In this document: piece after piece, positions 33,075 through 46,477 of the stretch
Layout: each line of letters begins with the position of its first letter
Numbering within the stretch: the stretch's first letter is position 1
DNA from: Glandiceps talaboti
Lineage: Eukaryota > Hemichordata > Enteropneusta > Spengelidae
NCBI RefSeq assembly: GCF_964340395.1
Contig: NC_135550.1
Coordinates: 18,089,484-18,153,483 of the forward strand
Length of the DNA: 64,000 bases
Direction of reading: 5' to 3'
Position numbers and translations under genes: made by a program
The notes under the pieces: model-generated
The model's database searches: none
What the model saw: the letters and a program-made list of their open reading frames with translations, nothing else
Told to the model about the DNA's origin: nothing

Positions 33075-36000
33075 ATGGTGACAATGGCATCGGGAACATA
33101 TAAACTAGAATTAGATGAACAGAAGCGTAACGTCTTTGTGACACAGCTTGGAGATCGACGGTAAGTGTCACATAACTGTTATAAGTAGTGGGAAGCCATA
33201 TACATGTACATGTATATGCCTTGCCTTGATATGTTAAACAACGTCGATGTGTGTGTGTGTGTGTGTGTGTCGAGTCTGGGTAGGGGAAAGCCAGTATTCG
33301 TGTTCACATGTCAGACCGTCTAGACAGTCTAAGTATCATGGTTGTAAAACCCAGAGGAAGAATATTGCTAATGAGAGTGGTATGAGATTTACTAACTACT
33401 GTACTGAGCTTCGAAGTGTGATTTTTTTCAATACAAGTTACAACCAAACACGGTATTCAATCAGTGGTGTACGGGGAACAATGCGATGCTTTCGACCGTT
33501 CACCTGTAAGAATTGGAGACCCTTGGGTTTTCAAACTTAAAGACCACACGTACACATTCCCCATGTAAACATCAGACATGGTTATATTTGTGCTTCGTCA
33601 ATTACATCTTCTCCTTAAAAAATGATAAATTGACGGACCATATGTTTGTTATTGTATTATATGATTTACGAACACAGTGGTGAATGAGACAGTGCAGTGT
33701 GCTATCGAATTTATATAGTTTCCATATTGCCACCACTTTTAATATTAGTAACTCATGTCACAGCAGATAAGCTGACTTTTTTGTGTGCTTTTTTGTCTCT
33801 TTTTCTGCAGCGATGAAGAAGAAGAAGAAGAAGAGGAAGATGTTCGGAAATATCCGATTGTCAAAGAGGTAAAGTAATTTTAAAAAAAATGTATATATTT
33901 AAAATGAATAAATAAAACTCAGATTCTCGGTTTAGTTTTGCTGAGACAGAGACGAACCATTTAGCATATGTAAAAATAAATATAAGCAGGCTTTGCACAG
34001 TTTTGAAAAGTTTAAGTTTTATGTTTTCCCAGTCTTAAATGACACAGATGATTTGAATGTATGTACAGCGGTAATCCCATAATTACCTAGAGATAGCACC
34101 TTGGGTAGAATCCATTTTGATGTCATTCTGGAAATATATGGATATAAGTTTATTTTCTCATCAGATTGGATTACAAGATGTAGTATCTTGATTTGTCTGA
34201 ACGATACCATTTATCAACCCAGTGTATCTTTTATTGCAATATTAAATTTAAAGATTGTTAAAATGTATCAATTTGGACACTTTCTTCTGTCAACATGATC
34301 AATTATTAACGATGTATGGGCATGACATGATGCAGTAGTATAATACATCCCTATGTCATATACCATTGTCATCAATGTTCCAATCAATATTACAGGTATC
34401 TAAATTCTATACCTTGATTCTCTTCATCTGCTTCTTGGGTAGTCATGCTACAATGAACTTAATGAGACTAATTATCGGATTAATAGTTTTTAATTGATTT
34501 TTTTCTTTTTTAGTCGGCTGGCAAGCTGATTGAAACTGGCTTGAATACTATGCAAAAGACACTTCTCCTGAAAAGAGAAGTTGAAGTTGAGAAAGCTAAC
34601 TTGGAGCTGCATGCTAAACGGCAAGAGTTTGAACGACGGATGACTGGTTGTGACAGTAGGAGGCTGGACTTACAGAAAAAACAACAACGGGTATGATTTG
34701 ATCAATTCCCACAGAAATGTCATAGATGGGGGGGGGGGGTGTTATATTGTACACTTTCATGTAAAGGAAAATAAGACTAGATTAAAGTAGCCATGTGGAT
34801 GAGGATTGGATATTTATTTTGTGATTTTTAATTTATAAAACAATTTCATCATGGTTTCCTTCTTGAAAAATGAATGTGAAACAACATAGACTCAATAAAT
34901 TGCAAAAAGCTAAAAGAAAAATGTGTAAAAAGTTTATCAAACATACAATAACAAAGATTTTACATGTTTTATATTGTGCTTTTGCAATGTATTGGGTTAC
35001 AAACAAGGACAGGGCATATGTTATTTCACATTGATTTGTCAAGTAGGCAGCCATGATAAAATTGTTTTATAAATTATAAATTCAAAATAAATACCCAATC
35101 CTCATCCATATGGCCACTTTGAGATTTACACAAATAAATATTACATGTACAAAAAACAAAAGTTGAAATTTATGAATTTAAGAGAGAACATAGCTTCATA
35201 TATCTTTAAATTTTAAGATATACTTTTATTGTCCATAACAATATTACAAAAAAATAATAATCATTTGCAATTCATACAAGACATGTTTTATTACATTTCT
35301 TTTACTTGTACATAGGAAAGTGTACTGCATAGAAAATGAATGTGATTATGAAGTATGGTAGATGTAAAATCATGGTTCTATGATCTTTGTTTTGAAGTTT
35401 GAAAATAGAAAGACAAAAATCCCCCTTACCCACACACTCATAAATGCCAAAACTTTGCATATTGATTTAAACAACATTCATCTTGATAATGGTTTCAAAA
35501 GTAATACATCTATATTTGATAAATCTATATTTCGTCTTGTCAGTGTAAATTCTTATGTCATAAATGTGTACACCACATGATCCTGTAGATTTGTTCATCT
35601 TTGACATTCTATAATGATTTTTGGATGATGTTTGACCAAAAAAGAACCTAACTTTATCAATATATTTTATTTTGCTTTGAAAGATGAATGAAAGAGTATC
35701 CAAATTTGAAAAGTTCATTAACGAGAATGAAGCAAAACGAAAACGTGCAATTCAAAAATATCAAACAGAATTGAAGCTTAAAGACCAGAAGACCATTGAA
35801 TATGAAATTTTAACAAAACAGCTGGAAGAATTAAAAGAGAGGTAAGCATTTTCATTCTTTTTGTGTAAAGTTTATAATAAATTTAAGAACTGTAGGATGG
35901 TTTATATTTTTGTTATATTTATTCCTAGATCACATAATTTATGCATACAGTTTTGCATAAACTTTTACTACAAAGTTGATCAATAAAGTCCAAGAAGTAT

Positions 36001-39000
36001 AACATATCATTTATAATGGAACTCTAACCAATGACAGGAAACTATTCCACAATATACATTGGAAAAATTACAACATTTCTGGTGTTGTTTTCATAAAGTA
36101 TAAATTCTATCAAAAATTACCAACATTTCTGTCATTGTTTTCAAAAAGTAATAAATTCTATAAAAAATTGGAACATTTCTGTTGCTGTTTTCTTAAAGTT
36201 GCAACTATGGTAGTGAAACTCTTTTGTTAGATATACTGATTTACTCATCATATTGGACACCCTGAACATTACTGTCGACATTTTCCCCTGGATTTAAACT
36301 AAAACATTCTTACTGCATGCATGATAGTGCCAACTGCAGTAATGATGAAACATTAATTCTAACACCTCTTATGTTTATATCCAGGCACAGAAAATTATTG
36401 GATAGACTACAGAGATACAAAATCTATGAAGACTACTTGATGAGGGTGTTAGATATCTTGCCAGAAAGTAAGTCTTTATATTTCACGATTTGATGGTTTT
36501 GATTACTGTATTCCTGCATGCTCTGTTCTTAGTAATGTTAGAATGATCTGATACTGGTACTATTACTATTGTAATTGCTATATAAAGATTTAATATACTC
36601 ACAGCACAGATGAGTTACAAAGTTCAAAGTCTTTGTCAAAATCAGGTCAGGATGTATAGAACGGTTTCAAACCTGATCAAAATAAGATAAAAACATGAAT
36701 GGAATATATATTTAAAGCCTATTTTGGATCCAATTATTTTGAAGTTACACTCCCACAACATCATTTGTTTCTCTTTAATTTTTCTTTCTTTGTATGTTAT
36801 TTGGACCAGAAACTCAAAACCTGCACAAATTATTTCAACAACTGTGTATTAATATCATGCCCATATTTTGATAAAGCAAATGTGAATGTATTAAATATTT
36901 GTTGTATAATTACAGACTATTTAGAAGTGAATGATTCAATGTTACGTAGTCTAATGGACAGACATCGTACACTTAATGCAACAAATCAAGATTTGGTGTC
37001 AAGGGTCGGTGAACTCTATGACCAACTAGAAAGACAACGTGATAAAGTGGAAGATATGAAATATAAACATAACCAAAGAAAACTGGTAAGAATTCAATAT
37101 CTACAATTTGGTTTCTTTTTTACTCCAGATGAAAGAAGATATTGAATAGTTAATGTAATAATGCTATTAATTTTATTTTATTATTTTTGTCGGGGAAAAG
37201 TTTACCACTGAAATACAATGAACTGGATAAAAGAAATCCAAAGCTAACACCTTTGTAGATAATTCACACACCTGGGACTGATAATTTGTTTTCAAAAATA
37301 TTATCAAGTTTACTGTTGTGATTGTATACCACTAATACCACTATCAATAGTACATCCGTGATGATGTTAACAAGACATCTGTGAAATTTTTGGATTTGCT
37401 TCTGAAATCTGTTTGAGAGTGTTTTCACATGTAACTTTTGGCTTTAGCTTGGTCATATTTTTTCCGTTTGAAAAAATTTACATTTTTTTTTACTTTTGTC
37501 TGCAGGTCATAAATGCAAAACTAGCAGAACTGCAGACCATACAAGAACAAAGAATTGAAACTAACTCTCATTTGGAGGAACTATTGATGAATGATAGACA
37601 AACGTACCGTGTACAGGTAAAAATTTGTCTCTTATTTTTTGTACAGGAAATTCTATGAATTTGTCTTTGGATTCTATAAATTTATGAAAATTGTGCAGTA
37701 TTTTACTGGAGCTTTATTGCAGAACTGTACTTGAAATAATCTGTGTATTCAAAGTTAAAAAGGAGAACAACAAAACAAGAATCTTATTGTTCAAATACAG
37801 TAAACCAAATTTGACAAAATTCTATTCAGATTCACTAAACAACATTTGGAGATTTGACAAAATCGAGTATTAAAATAGCATTTGACATTTCACAGAATTC
37901 TGTTCGAATACAGTATTAACAACATTTGACAAAATTCTGTTCAAATCCAGTAAACATCATTTGACATTTTACATAAATTCTGTTCAAATCCACTAAACAA
38001 CAAATAAATAACAACTTTGAACCTAGAACAAACTTTAAGATGCTCTTTTACAATTATGATAATAGAAAATTTATCTGATTATTTTGTAATCAACATTTAT
38101 CAACTAAAATATAAATTTTGACATAATGGATTGAACAATCTAAAATAGAATGATGAAGCTCAGTTGAAAGTATATTGCACCTTTTACAAAATTGTAAATT
38201 AGAAAATACCCTTGTCAAATTTTCATATTTTACTGTACACACACACAAACAGAAGGCAACCTCCCTTGTCTGTACACGATAAGTAAATCTTCTGTCTGAT
38301 ACTGAAAAAAATGTCTTGGATTAACATCGTTCACCTTTCATATGAACTGGAAAAGGCAAATAGTAAATCTGTGAATGTGGTTAGATGTATTTATCTTGGG
38401 AAGTGAACTGCAAATTGCGTTGTGTAGAAATGTTGAAATAATTAGATTGGGTTATGAATAGATGCGTGAGTGCGTTAGTGAGTGAGTGAGTATTCATCGT
38501 TGAGTTGTCACTCAGCTGTTGATACAATACCATTGTCAATTGGTTTATTACTTTCCCACTTTAACTGTAATCATTGTAAATACAATTGATGTTGTCATAC
38601 CCTTCACTTAATAAAGTAATTATGCAGACAGCTGTATGCTGTGGATCATAACTTTCACAAAATGGAGTACAATTTCATTTTTATTACTTATTTATGAGTC
38701 ATAATAGCATTAGCAATGAGAATGAATAGAGTAATGTCAATTTCAAACTGTTGCCCTTTGTCAAGTTACATGTTAAATACACTCTCTTCTAACTGACTTT
38801 AGATTTTACACTGTAATGTAAAATGAGTGAATGTAAACAGCGAACTAATTCAACATTATACATTATTCCCTATTGACATTATGAAAAAGTCCTGTGCTCA
38901 TGGCATGTATCCATGGAGCTAGACTATGTTTTGATTTATGTTCCTATGGCAACCAGACTTCTTCTTTGTTTGATAAAACGGCTGGACATCAGATAAATTC

Positions 39001-41999
39001 ATATAAATGCTTCCTTGATGTACAAAATGTTGCTATAATGTTTCTATGGTGATTTTACTAAAAACATCAGTGACATATTCTAAATTGAAGACTGCAGAAA
39101 ATGACAAAATATAGAGCCATCCATTAGAAGCTAAATAGATAAAAAGCATGAGGTTATTTTTATCAACAAAAATGCTCTGAGTCAACCATAAAGATAGACT
39201 AAAAATAAATTCAGTACGCTTCCTTGTTAAATAATTTGATGAAATTGTTATTCTCAAATGAGAGCATATTTGTAATGTGTTGATAACAAATAAAAAATGT
39301 AAGCCTCGGGAGGCATTTGTGTTCACTTTTAATACATAGATAATTGCATTAAAAACATTGAATAGAATACTGGTATTATAAAAATGACAACGTGATGAAA
39401 AATATTGCTTGTACAGAGAGCATGTTTGTAAAATGTTGATAACAAATAAAAAATGTAAGCCAAGTAGAAAGGCATTTGTGTTCACTTTTAATACTGTAGA
39501 TAATTGCATTACATGCATTGAATACTGGTATTCTAAAAATGACGACATGATGAAAAATATGACTTGTAGACAGTGTAAATAAATAGATCAGTATGTCAGT
39601 ATTTTATCCTACAAGCACTGAATACATGTAATATAATTAATTTATTTCTTGTACATTTCTAGCAGGGAATATTGTACATAGATTCCTATCTATTGATTTT
39701 AATTAAAATACCAGATTGACTGTTATGTCATATTTATAAAGATTAGAAGAGATGAAATAGAACATATTATTAGAAATTTGGTGATAGATTGAATCAATAA
39801 ATGTTTATATTTCTATGGTATATATGTCTACAAATTTAATTTAAGAAATATCTACAAAAAAAATTTCAATGAAATGGATGATATAAATGATCGAAACAAA
39901 TTATTAGACATTTTGAAATGTTTCAAATTTATAGATGATGTTAATATTTCCATTCCTGTATTTATATTTGATTAACAAAATGTCTAAAAATACAATAAAA
40001 TCAGTGATAATAAACAACTTTAATATTAAAGATTTGGAAATAGATTGAATCAGCTGATCTTTAAATTTTTATGATACGTAAATGTAAATTACCAAATGTC
40101 TAAAAATCCAAAGAAAGGGGGAAAAAGAATTGAAAAAAGCTGAAAGCATTGACTTAAATCAAAGGTAAAGACTGGCTTGCGGCTGCCCTGCATGTCATTT
40201 CCAACTACCTATTGAGCTACTCAATGAATGATGTCATCGCTACGTCTTTTTGTAATGTACTAGTTCTCTCTTGACATGTTTGTAAACATGTCTTGAATTT
40301 ACCCTTTATTGCAGCACTTAAAATGATGGATTTTACTCACAAAGCACTCCGTGTTGAGCTGTAATGAAGTTAAATTGAGTAATAACTTATGACAAATGTA
40401 TTCCTGTACAGTAGAATATGAATTATTCATGTAATTTTTAGCACAACTGAACTGATAAGGTTCAGTAGTACTATAGGCATTGCAAAGTGCCTTTCTGTCT
40501 GTCTGTCTGTCTGTCTGTCTGTGTGTGTGTGTGTGTAAACAATTTAAAGTCAAAAACCGCTGGACCGATTGCCATGATATTTGGTGGGTATATTACCTTG
40601 CGTGTCTCGTTGGGAAATTGTTCAAACCAAAATGATCTTACCACCAGTGTGTGATTTGGGTTAAAAAAATGTGACTTTTGGTAAAAAAAATTGGTCTGAA
40701 ATTTGGTGGGAATATTCTTGTAGGTGTGTAGATTGGGAATTGTTCATGACATGATGATCCATCCCATCAGTGATATGAAAATAAGGGATAAAAATGTGTC
40801 GTGTTGGTCAAAAATCTGTAATTCCAAAAGTACTAGTCTGATTTGGCTGAAGTTTCACAGGGATGTTTCTGGGGATGTACAGATCAGGCAATATGCAAAT
40901 TAGGGCTAAAAAGAAATATTTAAAAAACTATGATTTTTTGGTAAAAAAATATTTAGGCAGATAGCAGTGTTGTTTTATTGATCTCATTAAACCATTACAA
41001 TTTTAATGTGGTACTTAACATAATGTAACAAGTGTATTTAAATGGCACTGCAATTAATCTCTCCTTTTAGAAACATTCTCTACCTAACTTTAAAACTAAA
41101 CTACAGGTTGGTTCAAGGTAAAATGCCTGACTGTCTGTCTGTCTTGTGGATGATGCAAGTGATTTTGGTATTGAACTTTACCTCTCAAACTACTGGGGAT
41201 GAAATTTGGTTATGATTCTAAAAGTGTTAGTCTGCAAATTGTGACTGTGTCATACTTAAGTAATTGGCCCTAGCAACTATGACCATGCCCTTAGCAACAG
41301 TCACATTATAACAGCACAGATGGGTACAATTGAATAAACATCATTTTAAAATATAAAATGCCTTAGCAACAAGACTATACCCATAGCAACAGGTAAACAA
41401 TGACATGTAATGCCTAAATAAACACCGGTATGGGAAGGTAGAAGGATTGGATGGTTTTCAGTAAACTTTGGCAAATCTATCAATGGACAGCTGTGGAAGG
41501 CTGAATTTTAAAAAAAAAAAGTGAGAAAACTTACAGCTACTAAGGCTTTATTAAGGCCAAGGATTCAATCCCAGGATCTTACATATTAAGTGTTACCATA
41601 AGAGTTGTTTTGTTCTAGACTAGCTATTTGTATACCTTTGCTAGACAGCTGTTTTTCACATCTACACTTCAATCCTACATTAAACTATGGGCCTCTAAAG
41701 TGGAATATCTATGCTAACCAAAACTGCATTATTTTTTGTAATTTCAGAGTCAAACACTAGGAACAATTCTAATGGCCATAGAAAATTTAGCAGAAAGATG
41801 TCACAAGAAACATGATCCTGAGTTGGAAGATCTTGATACTGGTGGAAAACTTACATTAATTCAAAATTACTTCGTAGAACGGATTGGTGTTGAACGAATG
41901 GCAAGGGTTTCACCATCTAGTTCACCATCAGCATCTCTACGTGATGGACACGTACCACAGATCCGTGTCTCCAAAAATGTTCAATCATCCAAAAAGTAG
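33075..41999 (+). CDS. DUF4200 coiled-coil ciliary protein (CCDC42/CFAP73/CCDC197-like)
   Basis: Exons: 33075-33160, 33811-33868, 34514-34690, 35684-35841, 36385-36467, 36916-37085, 37506-37616, 41748-41999; 364 aa. Residues about 31-39 are an acidic run. From about residue 49 almost everything is predicted coiled coil: TMQKTLLLKREVEVEKANLE, then SKFEKFINENEAKRKRAIQK, the diagnostic DUF4200 phrase (CCDC42 has QKFEQFIQENDQKRIRAMKK at this point). RYKIYEDYLMRVLDILPE recalls CCDC197 and CFAP100 relatives. The C-terminal 35 residues are Ser-rich and basic. Family members sit in axonemes, manchettes or the modified inner arm complex. I am sure of the family but not of the orthologue. The start could also be the second ATG at 33084. 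Intron 7 is 4.1 kb. An AATAAA at 42797-42802 gives a 3' UTR of about 0.8 kb. Confidence 0.87.
34784..35121. mobile_element. AAAGTGGCCATAT fold-back element (family C), full-length copy
   Basis: A 338-bp element made almost wholly of two inverted arms of about 160 bases (AAAGTAGCCATGTGGATGAG at 34784; reverse of CTCATCCATATGGCCACTTT at the right end). It is flanked by AGATT on both sides (34779-34783 and 35122-35126), a probable 5-bp target duplication. Located in intron 3 of the DUF4200 gene. Confidence 0.85.
36061..36199 (+). repeat. Threefold imperfect tandem repeat of about 57 bases
   Basis: AACATTTCTG followed by a TTGTTTTC and a TAAATTCTAT-AAAAATT word recurs three times in intron 4 of the DUF4200 gene. 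Confidence 0.75.
39257..39573 (+). repeat. Two-copy tandem duplication of about 155 bases
   Basis: Both copies share GTTGATAACAAATAAAAAAT, GGCATTTGTGTTCACTTTTA, GATAATTGCATTA and TGATGAAAAATAT in order, at about 85-90% identity by eye. Confidence 0.85.
40494..40960 (+). repeat. (CTGT)n-(GT)n microsatellite plus diverged array
   Basis: The simple repeat (40494-40536) leads into four or so diverged units of about 120 bases with the recurring theme 'ACCGATT..CATGATATTTGGTGGG', 'TCTGAAATTTGGTGGGAAT' and 'TTTGGCTGAAGTTTCACAGG', and glue words such as TTGGGAA-TTGTTCA. A short related unit follows a second CTGT cluster at 41128-41220, so the microsatellite and array may travel together. Confidence 0.65.
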
Positions 42000-42472
42000 T
42001 AGACTCTTAGTACAGTATTGTATCCTGTACTTATGTCTTTCCATAGACCCTACGTGACTTGTGTTTCCATCAGTGTACATCATCAATCCATGACAGTTAA
42101 AAACATAGGCATTGTCTGTGTTTAAAGCCAGTATTGAGCCCCCAAAAACAATTTGATAAGCATTTAGATATGAGACTGAACCAAACTGAAATGTTGACAA
42201 GGGGGTTGTCATATCCCTAACATATTGTACCATATATACCTGAAGTAATGTACAAAGAGTTTGTTAATACCAAATTTTATTTAACGCAGCTATTAAAGCA
42301 GCTAGGATGCTGTTTTCGGATGAACTGTGATGCGCAGTGGTGCTGCTTGTATAAAACTAAGAACTTTTCAATTTTGTACGACATAAAATTATTATTGTAA
42401 TTACACTGTATTATTATAATTTTGTATATTTGTAAATGTAAAATTAATGTCAAGTTCATGTAACAAATTGCT

Positions 42473-42503
42473 GGGGGGGGGGGGGTTGAAGGGGTTGAGG
42501 GGG
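42473..42503 (+). other. Possible G-quadruplex tract
   Basis: A 13-base G run, then GGGG and GGGGG separated by 4-5-base loops, on the sense strand of the probable 3' UTR of the DUF4200 gene. Confidence 0.5.
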
Positions 42504-44240
42504 ATGATCCTATCTGTTGGAGAATAACTTTGAATTTGGCCACTTCCTGAAGTGAGAGGGCAGTGTATATATACTCAGCAACTCTTTGCTTTTGATTTTT
42601 ATGATCTTGTACACCAAACCAGTGGTTTGTAATTCTTTTAAGTTTGTTATCAGTACTGATATGTAACATATTCCCTGATTGGCTGATGAAGGTAATGAAG
42701 ATTGATGAAACATCTTCTGATTCTGTAACAAAATTACTTTTGATTGATACATTGGCACTGATAGAACTGCTCGGCAAATTAGTGCCAGATTGAAAAAATA
42801 AAACCTTTCATTTCAATATTGTATATTTTTTTGTATGAAACCTGTTGTCCATGCAGCTCACCCATGTTTTCTATTATTAATTATTCCATATTGGGATCTT
42901 TAATGTAATACAGTCAGCTTTGCTGTGAAGTCATAAAAACAATTTTGAACTATTAATATAATGCCGAGTGTTATCTCTTCCAGAGAATGCATAATTTTAA
43001 CAGCATAAATATCAAATGACTTCTTTTTTTTTAAATGGCAGATATGACAAGTTGAGATCTGCTAATATGTAGAAGTGTTGTACAAAAATACTATTTTACC
43101 TGCTCTAGTGAAATGGAAATATTTCACATGTTGTATAGAACTGAAACACACGCAAGACCAAAGATGAAATAAACCTTATGTTTGTAAAAATGGATAGTTT
43201 TTTTTTGTGTGTGTTCACAGGTTTTGAATTCTTGGTACCTGCCACATAATAGAGAGTCAGAATAGAACAAAGTCAATTCATTCTCACAAGGCAACTAGTA
43301 AGATTTACCATATGCCAAAATGTAGTTCAAGTAGCACAGTCTGTTGAAGTATAAAACACTCGTGAACATAATGTGGTAAATTTATATTTTCATTTTATTC
43401 ATCCATCCATCTGACAGGTGTTTTATCTACAAGTGAATTATCAAATTACCATTTATCCCAACATCACAAAAAATGGTAGCGTTGTAAGCACACCTGATTG
43501 CATTTCAAATTAATCAATTCCATGAGAAGCAAAATTAGGGAGATTAAGCTGGCAGAGCTTATAGACAAAAGACTGCTTCCTGTTAATACATGTATATCTC
43601 ATTATTGTTATGACAAAGTGGTTAAGCAGCATTTCCTAGACTAATGATTTTATAACTATTTATCAGTCACAGATTTGAAGACTTTAGTATGAACCCATGT
43701 TTATTTACTTTCTTACACACTGAAACAAGTGAAAATAAATCAGCAAACACGAGAGGTGGGGTGGGGAAGGGGGTGTTATTCTAAAACAAGCTCTCATATT
43801 TCACTTATGAAACACGTACTGGTCTCCCAACTGATGAGAAACGAATGACTTACATCTACAAACTTTCATGATGCAAAGCAGAAAAGAATGATGTTCTCTC
43901 TAGTTAGCTGTGCTGTACGTGATCTGATAATATTGGCATAGTTTTCAGTTGATCAGGATAGCGAAACACACAGACAATTTGCAAAATCTATATATACTAC
44001 TGGACTTTCAGTTCAGCTGTGCGCAAAAAACTTACAAAATCACACTTTATTTGAGCTGCTAAAATAGTTCTCAGAATAAACTTTTGAAAAATACAATATT
44101 AAAATCCTTCATGGAATCCCCACAGGTTAAGTTTTTTCTTTAGAAGAAATATCACATATACAGAAACACTACAATTGATTCGTACAGTATGTCTACACAG
44201 AATCACACAATTCATTGTTTCAAGAAGGTTCAAAGGTGGT

Positions 44241-44515
44241 AGACTGTAAGATATGCAATGTTGTTTCACCCTCATTGGTCATTTCTTTAGAGGGGTAACC
44301 CTAAGGCCGATGAGAGCACCACAACTGTAAGATATACAGTGTCATACCACCTCTCATGGGTCATTTCTTAAATTAGTAGAGGTAACCCTAAAGGCCGATA
44401 TGGGTGCCACAGCTGTAAAGATATGATGTGTCGTTCCACCATCATCAGACTTTTCTTTAGAGGGGTAACCCTAAGGCTGATGAGCGCACCCCCACCACAA
44501 CGCATCTTACAGACT
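44241..44515. mobile_element. CTGTAAG fold-back family A, three units in tandem
   Basis: Units begin CTGTAAGATAT at 44244, 44325 and (as CTGTAAAGATAT) 44413. Each has TCATTTCTT...AGAGG-GGTAACCCTAA-GGC.GAT, and the last ends CATCTTACAGACT. Lengths are about 81, 88 and 103 bases. Only the outermost pair is a clean inverted terminus, so this looks like internal amplification of one element, not three insertions. Confidence 0.75.
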
Positions 44516-44951
44516 ATGAAGATTGATACTAAACAATGTCTTTGTTGACACCAGCTACTTCATTGTGGATGTTACAATATCTGCAGTGTATACAAATGTT
44601 GCCACTAGCTACCTCATTGACATGGAATGATAGATAGATAAACATCATATTATGAAACTGTTGGAAGTAGATCCATATAAGGGAAGCTATTTCAAAGAAA
44701 TGACATTAATGATATATCAAAACAGTCAATTAATTATAAATACATAAAATAATCAATCGCCATAAAAAAAATATGGCCACTTTGCAGCAATAGTAGTTAT
44801 GTACCCCCAACAGAAAGCACAACAATAACTCTGGTTTTCTACAGTGAAAATTCTGTGGAATACTATATTTTCAAGGGATTTAATTTTCAATGAAAAGAGA
44901 AGCCATTTGTTATGCATGGACATAATTTTCATTACTTACAAAGGTATCACT

Positions 44952-45035
44952 AGACTGTTAAACACAATGTACCTCATTGCTCTGCTCTTTCTGAGAGGGG
45001 AAACCATATAAGGACACATGTCATATCTTACAGAT
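44952..45035. mobile_element. CTGTAAG fold-back element (family A), decayed copy
   Basis: AGACTGTTAAACACAATGTA at the left, CTGAGAGGGGAAACC in the core and CATATCTTACAGAT at the right match the family A layout. Confidence 0.5.
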
Positions 45036-46477
45036 GAAGGGTATGCATGATCAATGATGATATCTAGACATCCTATGGGTAAAATGTATTTCCACTAGAA
45101 TTTTATGCAAAAAAACCACTTTGGCTGAACCCTGTGCAGGGTCTACCTCTACGTAGTTTCAATATATACAGAAACATTATTGGCTCAACCTTGATATGTG
45201 CATTGGAGAGTTTCAGTATTCATTTTTAACTTTGGCTCAACCCTGTGCAGTGTCATAATATAATAGTTTCATGCATTATTCTGTCACTTGCCTCAGTAAT
45301 GCTTAAAACAACTATGAGGTGCATTTCTTTTACCATAATACATGGAAGGAAAATACATTGCAAAACAGCAATTCATCGTGGCAAGCAGTTGATTGGCACA
45401 CAGTATGCCTCATATTGCACTACATACACTTCACTTGCATCATTGTATGGTTTGTCATGGAATACAGCAAAACGAAATTGATTGATGACGATCTAGTCAC
45501 ATTATGTGAACACAAAAAGGAGTTTTACTCTAACAAGTACATGTACTGTTATCACATCTAATTCGGTGTCACTGATAGTTTACAACCTTCCCTTGACTAT
45601 GTCCTCTCTACACACATTTAGGAAAACAAACGCAATATTCTATTTCATTGACACCAGAAAACAGGAGCAAAGTCTTACTGGAATTTAAATCTACCTGCTG
45701 TGCCAGATTATGTCAGCAGTGTCCCCATGTGGTGTGAATATTAATGACTTGTCAGCCAATCACAGAGGGGAACTTTTTCTGATTGACTTCATAGTATCTA
45801 GGTGGGTTGAGATGTTCATTCCTACATGAAATAGAAGTCTAATTTTAAGTTTGAACTGTTGCGCAAAGACATTAAAGCTTATGGTGTTGAGAAGACATAC
45901 ACAACAAGATCAACCCTGGAGAAGTTCAAAGTTAGTTTAGTGAGGACAAAATGATGTTTTTACACTGACAAGTATAGAACAATTTACCCAAATAAATGTG
46001 ACACACTTTGGCTGACCATGGCATGTACAGTATACTGCTGAATCCATTAAAGCTACATAGCTAAACACGGACAAACACTTTCCACCAAATTATTCTATAA
46101 ATTCACGGTGTTAGTCTGACTTTTAGCACTTTGGCAAACACTGTTTTCTTAACTACTCATATGATCTGAATGGCAGATGCTAAAACCATAGCCAAGGATA
46201 TGGGATTTTACTGGCTGTTAGATATCTATGGCTCCAACTGAACTTGCTTGCTTCAGGTTTATACCTTTAACAAGTTCAAAACTCATAGCTAACCTGCAAT
46301 ATCTACAGCAGATATACATTTTTTCATAAATCATGCTGCCACATGACATGGTATAATTAAGTTGTTTCCCAATAATTTTCTTCCTTCAGTTGGAAAACAC
46401 TCATGACAGCAAAAGGGTCACTTATGCCACTTCTCCAAAATTTACATAACTCTGTCATTGCTCATTAGGATATGTCA

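Larger units (their letters stand above)
37617..41747 (+). other. Intron 7 of the DUF4200 gene, repeat-rich
   Basis: The longest intron of this gene (4131 bases). It holds imperfect repeats of TTTGACAAAATTCTGTTCAAATC-type words (37790-38000), a two-copy duplication (39257-39573), a (CTGT)n-(GT)n run with a diverged repeat array behind it (40494-40960), and a second short CTGT cluster near 41128. The open minus-strand frame at 39548-39033 lies over the duplication and is not a gene. Confidence 0.7.

Noticed and set aside
39033-39548. Open minus-strand frame of 171 codons.
   Set aside because: It runs over a two-copy tandem duplication in an intron, so its internal repetition is due to DNA duplication, not a protein repeat.
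42277-42777. Open minus-strand frame of 166 codons.
   Set aside because: It lies antisense within the probable 3' UTR of the DUF4200 gene; its middle is a G-tract-encoded proline run and it matches nothing I know.
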